64,000 bases of DNA from Sphingomonas sp. BAUL-RG-20F-R05-02 (GTDB lineage: Bacteria; Pseudomonadota; Alphaproteobacteria; Sphingomonadales; Sphingomonadaceae), in the NCBI RefSeq assembly GCF_022662305.1, contig NZ_JAKNQH010000001.1:496001-560000 (forward strand). Reading direction: 5' to 3'. The translations under genes and the position numbers were made by a program. The notes under the pieces are model-generated. The model worked only from the letters and a program-made list of their open reading frames with translations, made no database searches and was not told the origin of the DNA. Shown here in pieces: positions 45,452 to 53,937 of the stretch; the stretch's first letter is position 1, and each line of letters opens with the position of its first letter.

Positions 45452-47857
45452 TTATAGGCCACCTGCCACTGTAAAATGATACGGCGCGGCGAAAAACAGA
45501 TCGGCAGCGCGAACCGGTTGCTCGAACTGCACTGTTGTGTCGCCCCACCACTCTGCGTCCGGAGTCGTGCGGCCGGCCTCGACAAGGACACCGGCTGCCT
45601 TGACCAGTACCGCGCATTCGAGCCGCGAACTCGCGAACCTTCGGGAGAAGGCGAGGACATGCTCGGCACGCTTGCCGACCACGGGAATGGGCCGGTAATC
45701 GCCCTCTGCAAATAGCGCCGGTGTGTCCCGACGCGCGCCCAGCAGGCGGGCAATGAGTTGCAGCTTGGACAGTGGGTCTTCCGCCCCGTCAAGCACCGCC
45801 GCGCACTTGGCATAATCGACCGGCCGCCGATTGTCCGGATCGACGAGACTGAGGTCCTCCAATTCCGAGCCTTGGTAGCAATCCGGAATACCGGGCACCG
45901 TGTTGCGCAGCATCGCGATAGCGAGGCTGTTGGCGGTCGCGGCTGGCGCGGTCAGCCGCACGAACGCCGACATGTCATCAACAAAGCTCGCATTCCCTAG
46001 CAAGGCATCCACCAGCCCGGTACACTGCCCCTCGTAAGCCTCGTCGGGCGCCTCCCACGAAGATCGCAACTTTGCTTCGCGTAGCGCCTTGATCTGCCAC
46101 GCCTTGATGCGGTCCGCGAAATCATCGCCGACCCCCGACGCGGGCCACGCTCCGAACAGGGTCTGGAACATTACGTACCGGTCGCCCGCGTCGACACCGG
46201 GCGCGAGCGGTTCTGCCAATGCGGTCCAGCGCTCGACATGCTCCTTCCACAGGGTGGGGATGCCGCTGATCGCCGCGAGCCGGGCCCGGACATCTTCACC
46301 GCGCTTGTGGTCGTGCGTGGCAGTTGCCAGCATGGCATGCGGAAAGTGGGAATGGCGGTCTGCCATCGCGGCATGGAACGCCTCGATGTCGAGCGCGAAG
46401 TGCTCCGGAGCAAAACCGACATCGTTGGTGGAAAGCAGCACGCCGTGACGATAAAAGGCGGTGTCCTCCACAGCCTTGGCTGCGATCGGTGCGGAAAGCT
46501 GCTGGAAACGACGGACCGCTTCGGCGGCAAGCGAAGCGTCGCCGGGGCCACGTCCCGCCAACCACTCGACGATGTAGCGCGCGATCTCCGCTTCGCCCGG
46601 CGGGCAGAACGCCTCGCTGTCGGCAAGCGCGCGATCGAGTACAACGCCGTCGCTGGCGGGGCCGTGTTCACCAAGCCCGTAGCTACGATACACCGGGAAC
46701 ACCCATAGCAATCGCTCAATCGCGCGGCGCAGCATTCCGGAGGTCACCGCCTCGAACGCGGTGTCGGACTGTGCGGCCGAGTTCGCCAACGCCGCGAAGG
46801 CCGCCACACACGCATCCGCCTGCGCGGTGAAGCTCCAGCCAAGCAACTGCTGGCGAGCGGTCAACGCTTCCTGCGTAAAATCCGCCGGCCGACCGCTGAT
46901 CTGCTGCCACAATGTACCGAGCGGCGCCTCGCCTTCCGGTGCATGGAGGACGCCGGTAACCTCCCGCATGAAGTCGTAGCCGCTGGTTCCATCGGTCTGC
47001 CAGTCGGTCGCCAACGGCTCGTCTCCGGCGAGGATCTTCTCGATGACGATGTAGCAGCGCCGATCGGCGCCGCCGATCGCGTCGAAGCGTTCGCGCAGAC
47101 TGCGGCAGTAACCGGCGGGATCGGCGAGCCCGTCGACATGGTCGACACGGACGCCGTCGATCAGACCCTGTTCGTAGAGCGTGAAATACAGCGCATGGGT
47201 GGCGTCGAAAACCTCCGGCTCTTCGACGCGGACGCCAGCGAGGTCATTGACGGTAAAGAAGCGGCGCCAGTTAAGTTCGTCGTTGGCGGTACGCCAGGAG
47301 GCGAGCCGATAATGCTGCGCTTCGACCAGCGCGCGCAGATCGCCTTCCGCGGCGACGTCTGGGCGCAGCGGTGGTCCCTCGCTGCCGTAGAGTTCGAGGC
47401 GTCCGTCGACCAACCGAAGGTCGCCCGCATCGATCACCTCACCCAGCGTGGCGCCGAGGATTGGCAATAGCAGCGGCTGATCCCAATCGACATCGAACCA
47501 GCGCGCGTAACGGCTACCGGCACCGTTACGCAGAACGTCGTTCCAATAACCGTTCTCACCGCCAGCAACGCCCATGTGATTGGGAACGATATCGATGATA
47601 ACGCCCATGCCGCGTGCGTGCAGCGCCTCGACAAGACTGCGGAAGCCATCCTCGCCGCCAAGTTCGGGATTGATCCGGGTAGGATCAATGACGTCATAGC
47701 CGTGCGGCGATCCCGACACAGCCGTGGTGATTGGCGATGCGTAGACGTGGCTGATGCCGAGCCGATGAAGATACGGCACGATCGCTTCCGCCGCCGCGAA
47801 CGTGAAATCGCGGTTGAATTGTATGCGGTACGTCGCGCGGGGTGGGAAAGCAGTCAT
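45452..47857 (-). CDS. treY: Maltooligosyl trehalose synthase
   Basis: 801 aa GH13 enzyme converting the reducing end of maltodextrins to a trehalose unit by intramolecular transglucosylation. Typical features: TYRIQFNRDFTFAAAEAIVP at the start, HGYDVIDPTRINPELGG near 51, IVPNHMG near 88, GVRVDHVDGLADP near 245 with the nucleophile Asp, and VIEKILAGDEPL with the acid Glu. The ATG at 47857 overlaps the treZ stop (ATGA); the open frame upstream is inside treZ. Confidence 0.94.
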   Translation of the reverse strand: MTAFPPRATYRIQFNRDFTFAAAEAIVPYLHRLGISHVYASPITTAVSGSPHGYDVIDPTRINPELGGEDGFRSLVEALHARGMGVIIDIVPNHMGVAGGENGYWNDVLRNGAGSRYARWFDVDWDQPLLLPILGATLGEVIDAGDLRLVDGRLELYGSEGPPLRPDVAAEGDLRALVEAQHYRLASWRTANDELNWRRFFTVNDLAGVRVEEPEVFDATHALYFTLYEQGLIDGVRVDHVDGLADPAGYCRSLRERFDAIGGADRRCYIVIEKILAGDEPLATDWQTDGTSGYDFMREVTGVLHAPEGEAPLGTLWQQISGRPADFTQEALTARQQLLGWSFTAQADACVAAFAALANSAAQSDTAFEAVTSGMLRRAIERLLWVFPVYRSYGLGEHGPASDGVVLDRALADSEAFCPPGEAEIARYIVEWLAGRGPGDASLAAEAVRRFQQLSAPIAAKAVEDTAFYRHGVLLSTNDVGFAPEHFALDIEAFHAAMADRHSHFPHAMLATATHDHKRGEDVRARLAAISGIPTLWKEHVERWTALAEPLAPGVDAGDRYVMFQTLFGAWPASGVGDDFADRIKAWQIKALREAKLRSSWEAPDEAYEGQCTGLVDALLGNASFVDDMSAFVRLTAPAATANSLAIAMLRNTVPGIPDCYQGSELEDLSLVDPDNRRPVDYAKCAAVLDGAEDPLSKLQLIARLLGARRDTPALFAEGDYRPIPVVGKRAEHVLAFSRRFASSRLECAVLVKAAGVLVEAGRTTPDAEWWGDTTVQFEQPVRAADLFFAAPYHFTVAGGL

Positions 47858-49554
47858 ACGTTTGGCTCCAGCCATGCAGCGAAGCTCGCCGGGGCACCCG
47901 GCGTGCCGAGTGAGTACCACGGCGCGGCGGCTCGGACGTCGACCGCCGCGTCGCCGATGTTCAGGGCGACAGTCAGGACGGCACCGTCGCCGAGCGTCCA
48001 TGCGGCCTCGACGGCCCCCTGCCCCAGCACGCGCGCACCCTGCGCGGTGCTGCCACGCAACCGTGGCACGATCTCGGCGTGGCGAAGCGCCAGCAGGTCA
48101 CGGTAGAGGCCGCGCCAGTCTTCGGAGTCTTCGCCGGGCACGGGCCGGGAGTTTTCCAGCGTCGTCTCGGCATTGGGGTCTGGGATCTGGGCGCGTGCAT
48201 CTTCGGACGCGAACGCCGCGAAATGCGCGAACTCCTTGCGCCGCCCTTCCCGCACGATATCGGCGAGTTCATCGTGAAAATCGGTAAAGAAAAAGAACGG
48301 CGTGCGTGAGCCGGTTTCGTCGCCCATGAACAACAACGGAATTTGCGGTGAGAGCAGCAACAGCGCGGTTGCCGCGCGTAGCCGCTCCGGCGCGACCAGC
48401 GTCGTCAGTCGCTCGCCGAGCGCGCGGTTGCCGATCTGATCATGATTTTGCAGGAACGAGACGAACGCAGTCGGCGGCAGATGCCCGCTCGGCTTACCAC
48501 GCGGCCGCCCCTCCTGATGCGGCATGCCCTCACCCTGGTAGATGAAACCTTCGCCAAGACAGCGCGCCAGCTTGCCCGTCGAATCCTCCGAGAAAGCAGC
48601 GTAATACCCCTCATTCTCGCCGGTGAGCAGGACATGCAGCACATTGTGGAAATCATCGTTCCACTGAGCGTCGTACCTGCCACTGGACAGGCGGTCAGCG
48701 TCATTTTCCTCGTTTTCGAGGATCAGATGCACCGGGCGGTCGGGAACGGCGGCGCGGATGTCCGCGGCTAGGGCATCGAGGAACTTGGGATTGTCGATCG
48801 CGTGCACCGCGTCAAAGCGCAAGCCGTCGAAGCCGTAGTCTTGGATCCACATCAGCGCATTCTCACGGAAGTACGCCGCCACCTCAGGCCAGTCGACCGC
48901 GACCGCGCCGCCCCATGGCGTATCGCGCGCATGGAAGAAGCCGCTGGCATAGGCGCCGAGGAAGTTTCCGTCCGGACCGAAGTGATTGTACACGACGTCG
49001 AGCAGGATCATCATGCCGAATTCATGGGCGCGCTTTACCAAAGCGCGCAGTTCCTGCGGCGACCCGTAAGCCTCGGCCGGCGCGAACGGCAGCACGCCGT
49101 CATAACCCCAGTTGCGCGTGCCGGCGAAAGCGCCGATCGGCATCAATTCGACGGCGGTGATGCCGAGTTCGGCCATCGCCGGCAATGCGTCCGCCACGCC
49201 GGTGAAGCCGCCGAGCGCACCGACATGAACCTCCTGGATCACCGCCTCTTCCCACGGACGACCCCGCCACTCATCAGCCGAACCGGAAAGCGGCGGAGCA
49301 ACGACGCTCCAGCCATGCACGCCCCCCGCCTGCAAGCGCGACGCGGGATCAGGCACGGCGAGGTCCGCATCGAGCCTGAAGCGATAGCGTGTTCCCGCCG
49401 AAGCCGCCGCATGCACGGTGAACCAGCCGCCGGCTTCGGTCATCGCCAGCGTTTCGCCGCCGTCGATTTCCAGCGTCACAGATTTGCGATCGGGTGCCCA
49501 CAGGCGAAACAGCGTTCTCCCGTCGGTTCCGACTTCAGGGCCCCACATCGTCAT
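47854..49554 (-). CDS. treZ: Maltooligosyl trehalose trehalohydrolase
   Basis: 566 aa GH13 enzyme releasing trehalose from the TreY product. N-terminal CBM48-like domain (LFRLWAPDRKSVTLEI), then VYNHFGPDGNFLGAY near 192, nucleophile Asp in GLRFDAVHAI, acid Glu in LILENEEND, and NHDQIGNRALG near 373. Cytoplasmic. Coupled to treY downstream and, by a conserved ATGA at 49551-49554, to the glgX remnant upstream. Confidence 0.95.
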   Translation of the reverse strand: MTMWGPEVGTDGRTLFRLWAPDRKSVTLEIDGGETLAMTEAGGWFTVHAAASAGTRYRFRLDADLAVPDPASRLQAGGVHGWSVVAPPLSGSADEWRGRPWEEAVIQEVHVGALGGFTGVADALPAMAELGITAVELMPIGAFAGTRNWGYDGVLPFAPAEAYGSPQELRALVKRAHEFGMMILLDVVYNHFGPDGNFLGAYASGFFHARDTPWGGAVAVDWPEVAAYFRENALMWIQDYGFDGLRFDAVHAIDNPKFLDALAADIRAAVPDRPVHLILENEENDADRLSSGRYDAQWNDDFHNVLHVLLTGENEGYYAAFSEDSTGKLARCLGEGFIYQGEGMPHQEGRPRGKPSGHLPPTAFVSFLQNHDQIGNRALGERLTTLVAPERLRAATALLLLSPQIPLLFMGDETGSRTPFFFFTDFHDELADIVREGRRKEFAHFAAFASEDARAQIPDPNAETTLENSRPVPGEDSEDWRGLYRDLLALRHAEIVPRLRGSTAQGARVLGQGAVEAAWTLGDGAVLTVALNIGDAAVDVRAAAPWYSLGTPGAPASFAAWLEPNV

Positions 49555-49960
49555 TCTCCAATCTGCTCGGTGATCCAGCGGATCAAGACCGCCGCGTGCG
49601 GTTGCACCTCGTAATTGTCCCCGACCGCGACCAGTTCGAGATCAGGCTGCGCGCTGTCGATCAACACCTGCCGGTCCGCGGAAGGTGCCGGCAACGTGAA
49701 GGTGATCGCGTCGTCGCTCGCGTTCATCAGCATGGTGATCGCCTCGTTCCGGCCATCGTCGAGCCCGATCGCACGACGCATCGCGGGCGCGCGACGATCA
49801 TCGGCGTACCGAGCGAGGCCATCAAACTGGCCTCGAACACACACAATTCGATCATCTCGGCATGGGCGGAGAAGATCGCGGAATTTACGCCCAAGCCGTC
49901 AAAGCTTGTACCCAGAGGATAAGGGGAACCGCCTTTTAAGCGGTCGGAGTATAGGCGCAA
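49551..49960 (-). pseudogene. glgX: glgX (glycogen debranching enzyme) remnant, internally deleted
   Basis: Three collapsed pieces of a roughly 700-aa debranching enzyme. Piece 1 (49960 to about 49832) begins [19 protein letters not shown] and continues [20 protein letters not shown], the glgX N-terminus. It joins directly to [14 protein letters not shown], which matches the late barrel strand of the catalytic domain. After a frame change, the C-terminal domain follows ([20 protein letters not shown] ... VLIRW), still ending in ATGA overlap with treZ. All catalytic residues are gone. TTG start with AGGGAG six bases upstream. GlgX-treZ-treY is the standard order, so this strain lost the debranching step here. 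Confidence 0.87.
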
Positions 49961-49970
49961 AATATACTCC
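49946..49970 (-). promoter_or_regulatory. Hairpin enclosing the ribosome-binding site and TTG start of the glgX remnant
   Basis: TATACTCC (49963-49970) and GGAGTATA (49946-49953) are perfect 8-bp arms around a 9-base spacer. In the transcript the left arm contains the GGGAG ribosome-binding site and the UUG start lies in the loop, so folding would hide both. Downstream genes are treZ and treY. Alternatively it is a DNA operator. Confidence 0.45.
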
Positions 49971-50025
49971 CTAAGAAAACGGGATCAAGATAGACTAAAT
50001 GATACCCGCAACACGGCGGGCAAGC

Positions 50026-50361
50026 TTAGCGAACGGGCGTGACCGGCTTTACCTTGCGGCGGGGCTGCTTTTTAGCAGCCGACGGCGCGCGGGCCGTAGC
50101 GGGATCGGTAATCGCCTCGACATCAGGTGGCACCGGAGCGGGATCCGGGTTCTGGAACTCAGGCTCGGTTCCAACGGCCGGCGCGGCGGTTTCCGGCTCG
50201 GCTGTTTCACTCGCGGGTGCGGGCGCAGCGTTCGAGGCGTCTGCCTCGATTTCCGACTGAGCACGATCCCAGTGAGCCTCGGACTGCCCTTCGGGCATTC
50301 CTTCTTCGAGCCAGATCGCGTGCGCGCGTTGGCGGACCTGCGATTCTCGATCCTGTTGCAT
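50026..50361 (-). CDS. DUF2934 domain protein
   Basis: 111 aa. Residues 6-40 (VRQRAHAIWLEEGMPEGQ then EAHWDRAQSEI) are the DUF2934 helical module found in many proteobacterial small proteins of unknown function. The rest is a low-complexity Pro/Ala/Glu tail ending in a basic KKQPRRKVKP stretch that could bind nucleic acid or membrane. Precedes the glgX remnant by 65 bp in the same direction. Confidence 0.83.
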   Translation of the reverse strand: MQQDRESQVRQRAHAIWLEEGMPEGQSEAHWDRAQSEIEADASNAAPAPASETAEPETAAPAVGTEPEFQNPDPAPVPPDVEAITDPATARAPSAAKKQPRRKVKPVTPVR

Positions 50362-50517
50362 GTCGCTTCCCCTTACTCAGCTAAAGCGGTTTGATCGTAG
50401 CAATGCTTTAGGGCGCATAAGGATGCGTGCCCTAACCTGTGCAAAGCGGATTTTCTCCGATTGCCATAACGCCCATCCCCTTAGATAGAAACGCCTTTAC
50501 TGCGGGCGGATGAAGCA

Positions 50518-51741
50518 ATGGAATACGACGTTGCAATTGTCGGGGCCGGCGCTGCGGGCATCGCGGCGGCGCGAACGTTGGTTGCGCAGCACAGGTCCGT
50601 CATCTTGCTGGAGGCAAGCAGCCGCCTTGGCGGACGCGGCTGCACAATCGGGCTCGCCGGAATGCCTATCGATTTCGGATGCGGTTGGCTGCACTCGGCC
50701 GATCGCAATCCACTTGTCGGTATTGGCGAGCAAGCCGGCTTCACGATCGTGCGCGGCACCTCCGCCTGGACAGAGCAATGGCGTGGTCTTGGCTTCGATG
50801 CGGAGGAGAAGGCCGCCGCCGGCGACGCCTGGGCCGCTCTCGAGCAGCGGCTGCACGATAGCCCACCCGCCAGCGATCGCGCATCCGATGCGTTGGCGCC
50901 CGCCGGTGAATGGAACGCCTTCTGCCGTGCGCTGAGCGGCTACATGAACGGCGCGGATCTAGACCGGCTCTCGGTTGCTGACTTCCTCGCCTATGATGAC
51001 GCAGCAACCGAGTACAACTGGCGGGTGCGCGAGGGCTACGGCACGTTGCTTTCCGCGAGCCTGCCACAGCTCGACCTCCGCCTCGGCACACCTGTGCGCG
51101 GCATTGCGAATGACGGTCGCGGCGTACGGCTAGATACCGGCCGTGGCACCGTCGAGGCGAGAGCCGCGATCGTCACCATCTCCACCAACCTGCTCGCCAG
51201 CGGCGCGATCGCGTTGGGTGCATCCGCAAACGAGCATCTTCACGCCGCCACGCAGCTTCCTCTCGGCCTCGCGGACAAGGTGTTTCTGGAGATCCTTGCC
51301 CCCGAAGCATTCGAGACAGAAACGCACCTGATCGGCAACCCACGCGACCCCAACACCGGCAGCTACTATATTCGCCCATTCGGCATGCCGGTGATCGAGG
51401 CATTTTACGGCGGTCCGGGTGCGGACATGCTAGAGCGCGTCGGGGTTTCCGAGGCGGCACGCTTCGCGATCGATGAACTTGCCGCCTTGCTTGGCAGCGA
51501 GGTCCGCGCGAAGCTAAGGCCGCTCGGCGGATCGCAATGGTGCCGAACCGACTGGATTAATGGCTCCTATAGTCACGCTCTACCCGGCCACGCTGGCGCG
51601 CGCGCGATCCTCGCGCGACCTATCGAGGAACGCATCTTTTTCGCTGGCGAGGCGACGCATCCGACAGACTTCTCGACCGCGCACGGTGCGTGGCAAAGTG
51701 GCATTCGTGCTGCCAACGAGGTGATCGATAGCCGACCGTAA
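50518..51741 (+). CDS. FAD-dependent amine-oxidase-like protein
   Basis: 407 aa flavin monoamine oxidase family. Dinucleotide motif VGAGAAGIAAARTL at 8-21, the second FAD motif LLEASSRLGGRGCT near 30-43, and the C-terminal FAD block IFFAGEATHPTDFSTAHGAW near 377. The size matches short amine oxidases; substrate could be an amine or a desaturation target. Single gene, divergent from the DUF2934 gene and convergent with the Gfo/Idh gene. Confidence 0.88.
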   Translation: MEYDVAIVGAGAAGIAAARTLVAQHRSVILLEASSRLGGRGCTIGLAGMPIDFGCGWLHSADRNPLVGIGEQAGFTIVRGTSAWTEQWRGLGFDAEEKAAAGDAWAALEQRLHDSPPASDRASDALAPAGEWNAFCRALSGYMNGADLDRLSVADFLAYDDAATEYNWRVREGYGTLLSASLPQLDLRLGTPVRGIANDGRGVRLDTGRGTVEARAAIVTISTNLLASGAIALGASANEHLHAATQLPLGLADKVFLEILAPEAFETETHLIGNPRDPNTGSYYIRPFGMPVIEAFYGGPGADMLERVGVSEAARFAIDELAALLGSEVRAKLRPLGGSQWCRTDWINGSYSHALPGHAGARAILARPIEERIFFAGEATHPTDFSTAHGAWQSGIRAANEVIDSRP

Positions 51742-51747
51742 CCGGCT

Positions 51748-52734
51748 TCAGCCTTGCGACAGACCTGCGGCATAGATCGCATCCAGAACGCGTGCGCTGG
51801 CCGCAAACGTCTCAGCCGCAGGATCGAACGTGTTTGAGCGCTCCAACGCTTCGACCCATGCGACTGCCGCGCGACCGCCCCAAACGTCTCCCGCCTCTGA
51901 CAACACAGTACACCCGGTGCCGTCGAAACGCTCGGCGGTGAGGTCATAGAACGATCCATCGACGTTGCGCAGCGCAGCGCCGCCGGCCGTCCCATAGAAC
52001 GCTGCCTCGATTACAGCGTCCCGCCCGGCATGAAGTCGCCACGAGCATCCGAGGCGTACCGAGACGCCGCCCGCGACGAACGACGCCACCGCATAATCCT
52101 CAACCAGCCCGCTTTTCAGGGGGGCGGCGGCGGACAGCAACGTCGCGCTGACATCGGTCACATCGGGAAAGCCAAGTGCCCACAAGGCAAGATCGACCAG
52201 ATGCACGCCCAGGTCTACGACGCAACCGCCACCCGACTGCGCCGGATCGTAGAACCAGGGTTTGTCCGGGCCATAGGCATTGTGAAACGTGAGATCGACC
52301 GCGAACACCTTACCCAGATCGCCGCCTGCCACTAGCGGTGCGATCGCGCGCATAGCGTCCGTATGGCGGTAGGACAGGTCAACGCCCAGAAGCCGATCCG
52401 CCTTGCGCGCCGCGTCGATCACGCCTTGCGTTTCAGCCAAGTCGCGACCGAGCGGCTTTTGACAGAACACTGCCACGCCGGCTTCAAGCACCTGCACCGA
52501 TTGAACGGCATGCAGCGCGCTCGGAGTCGCGATCACGATCCCGTCCAGATCGAGCGCGAGCATCTCGTCGAGCGAGCGCACCCGCACCGCATCCGGGGCG
52601 AGCACCGCAGCATCCGCCAGGCAATCAGCCGATGGGTCGCAAATCGCGACTGCGGTGCAGAGCCCAGTGTCCAGCATCGCCGCCATGCGGTGGCGCCCAA
52701 TCCAGCCGGTACCAAGGAAACCGAGCCTTTTCAT
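51748..52734 (-). CDS. Gfo/Idh/MocA family sugar oxidoreductase
   Basis: 328 aa NAD(P)-dependent dehydrogenase. N-terminal Rossmann motif GFLGTGWIGRHR at 5-16, the catalytic-lysine segment as CQKPLGRD near 96 (the family consensus is EKP), and GGGCVVDLGVHLVDLALWAL near 168, which holds the conserved His. Acts on a sugar or inositol-type substrate. Last gene of the leftward operon; its ATG overlaps the dehydrogenase stop (ATGA). Confidence 0.9.
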   Translation of the reverse strand: MKRLGFLGTGWIGRHRMAAMLDTGLCTAVAICDPSADCLADAAVLAPDAVRVRSLDEMLALDLDGIVIATPSALHAVQSVQVLEAGVAVFCQKPLGRDLAETQGVIDAARKADRLLGVDLSYRHTDAMRAIAPLVAGGDLGKVFAVDLTFHNAYGPDKPWFYDPAQSGGGCVVDLGVHLVDLALWALGFPDVTDVSATLLSAAAPLKSGLVEDYAVASFVAGGVSVRLGCSWRLHAGRDAVIEAAFYGTAGGAALRNVDGSFYDLTAERFDGTGCTVLSEAGDVWGGRAAVAWVEALERSNTFDPAAETFAASARVLDAIYAAGLSQG

Positions 52735-53684
52735 AGCAGCACCAGCGCCTTTACGAAGCCTTCCGGCTTGTCGCGGGTTGCATCCAGCGCCTCACCGAGC
52801 CGTTCGAGCGGGTAGGTGTGTGAATAGAGCGGGGCCGGATCGAGCCGCCCGTTCGATATGGCATCAACCGCTTCCTCCACGCCACGCCGCTGTACCGCCG
52901 GATCGCGCTCGTGCGCGTTGATGACGTCGATGCCCTTCCAGTTCCACATCTGCATGCTGACCTGACGCGGCCCATCCTGATGATAGCCTGCGATCACGAG
53001 CCGTCCGCCGAACCCGACCAGTTCGCCCGCCAGGTCGAGCGGCCATTGCTTACCAACGCACTCGATCACGCGTTCGCAACCCTGGCCGTTGGTCAGCGCC
53101 TGAACCTGTTCGATGATGCGGTAGTGATCGTCCATGACGATCGTCTCCGCCGCACCATAATGCCGCGCCAGATCAAGCGATTCCGTGCGGCGAGAGATCG
53201 CGATGACCCGTGCGCCCGCTTCGCTTACCAGCCGCGTCAGCACCGCCCCAAGAAAACCAACGCCGACGATTGCGACCGTATCGCCCGGGCGAATGTCGCT
53301 GCGGCGGAAGATGTTGAACGCGCAACCGAGCGGTTCACCCGGAAACGGCTTACCGGCGAGGCTTTCAGGTAGCTTCACCACCATTTCCGCGCTGGCGATA
53401 TCGCTCTCCGCAAAGCTGCGGTACGACAATGCGGCAACGCGGTCGCCGGACGCCAAGCCAACGACACCCGGACCCACCGCCTCGACAATGCCCCAGCCCT
53501 CGTGGCCGAGGCCACCAGGCTCGCCGGGGTATTGCGTCCACGGGTTGCCGCCCCAGGGCTCAAGGTTCGAAGCGCAAACGCCGCAGCCTTCGATCCGCAC
53601 ACGCACTTCGCCCGCAGCGGGTTCGGGAACCGCAACGTCTTCCACCTGGATCTCGCCCGGTGCCGCCAAAATCGCCGCGCGCAT
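52731..53684 (-). CDS. Medium-chain (zinc) alcohol dehydrogenase-like protein
   Basis: 317 aa MDR-family dehydrogenase from the ATG at 53684. GCGVCASNLEPW near 31 and GLGHEGWG near 55 hold the catalytic zinc ligands; GVGFLGAVLTRL near 140 is the nucleotide-binding turn. The usual four-cysteine structural zinc loop is absent, making it shorter than classical enzymes. Its pairing with a Gfo/Idh gene is typical of sugar oxidation or secondary-metabolite modification. ATG overlaps the stop of the preceding short ORF (TGATG). Confidence 0.9.
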   Translation of the reverse strand: MRAAILAAPGEIQVEDVAVPEPAAGEVRVRIEGCGVCASNLEPWGGNPWTQYPGEPGGLGHEGWGIVEAVGPGVVGLASGDRVAALSYRSFAESDIASAEMVVKLPESLAGKPFPGEPLGCAFNIFRRSDIRPGDTVAIVGVGFLGAVLTRLVSEAGARVIAISRRTESLDLARHYGAAETIVMDDHYRIIEQVQALTNGQGCERVIECVGKQWPLDLAGELVGFGGRLVIAGYHQDGPRQVSMQMWNWKGIDVINAHERDPAVQRRGVEEAVDAISNGRLDPAPLYSHTYPLERLGEALDATRDKPEGFVKALVLL

Positions 53685-53818
53685 CAGTTTACCACCTCGG
53701 TATGCGGCATCGATGCCTTGCCTTTTTGCCCGCCGCCGATCGACGCGATCACGCCGTCGCTCCACGCCGACAAGACGCAGGACGTGTTCGTTTCGCACTT
53801 ACCGAGGTAGAGGTTCAT
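53684..53818 (-). CDS. Short ORF (44 aa) coupled to the dehydrogenase gene
   Basis: From the ATG at 53818 it reads MNLYLGKCETNTSCVLSAWS and continues to a VVN end, with two cysteines and a GGGQKGK turn. An in-frame ATG at 53845 adds nine basic residues. Its stop overlaps the dehydrogenase ATG (TGATG), the same coupling used by true genes of this operon, and no other gene explains the stretch. No family recognised. It could be a small structural or precursor peptide, or only a translational coupler. The ribosome-binding site is weak. Confidence 0.5.
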   Translation of the reverse strand: MNLYLGKCETNTSCVLSAWSDGVIASIGGGQKGKASMPHTEVVN

Positions 53819-53937
53819 CCGTCTGCTTGTGTAACTGGATCGCATGCTGTGACTTTCTAGCCCGTGCGCCAGTGGGTCGGAATGGTTGCGCATCTGAGGG
53901 GTGAATCGATCAACGCCGCGCTGTTGCGGAGAAAGCG

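Noticed and set aside
49961..49988. Minus-strand TTGATC - 16 bp - TATATT, a fair promoter match before the glgX remnant
   Set aside because: The resulting transcript would begin after the TTG start and its AGGGAG site, which is inconsistent with the supported start; kept only as a possibility for a leaderless or internal transcript.
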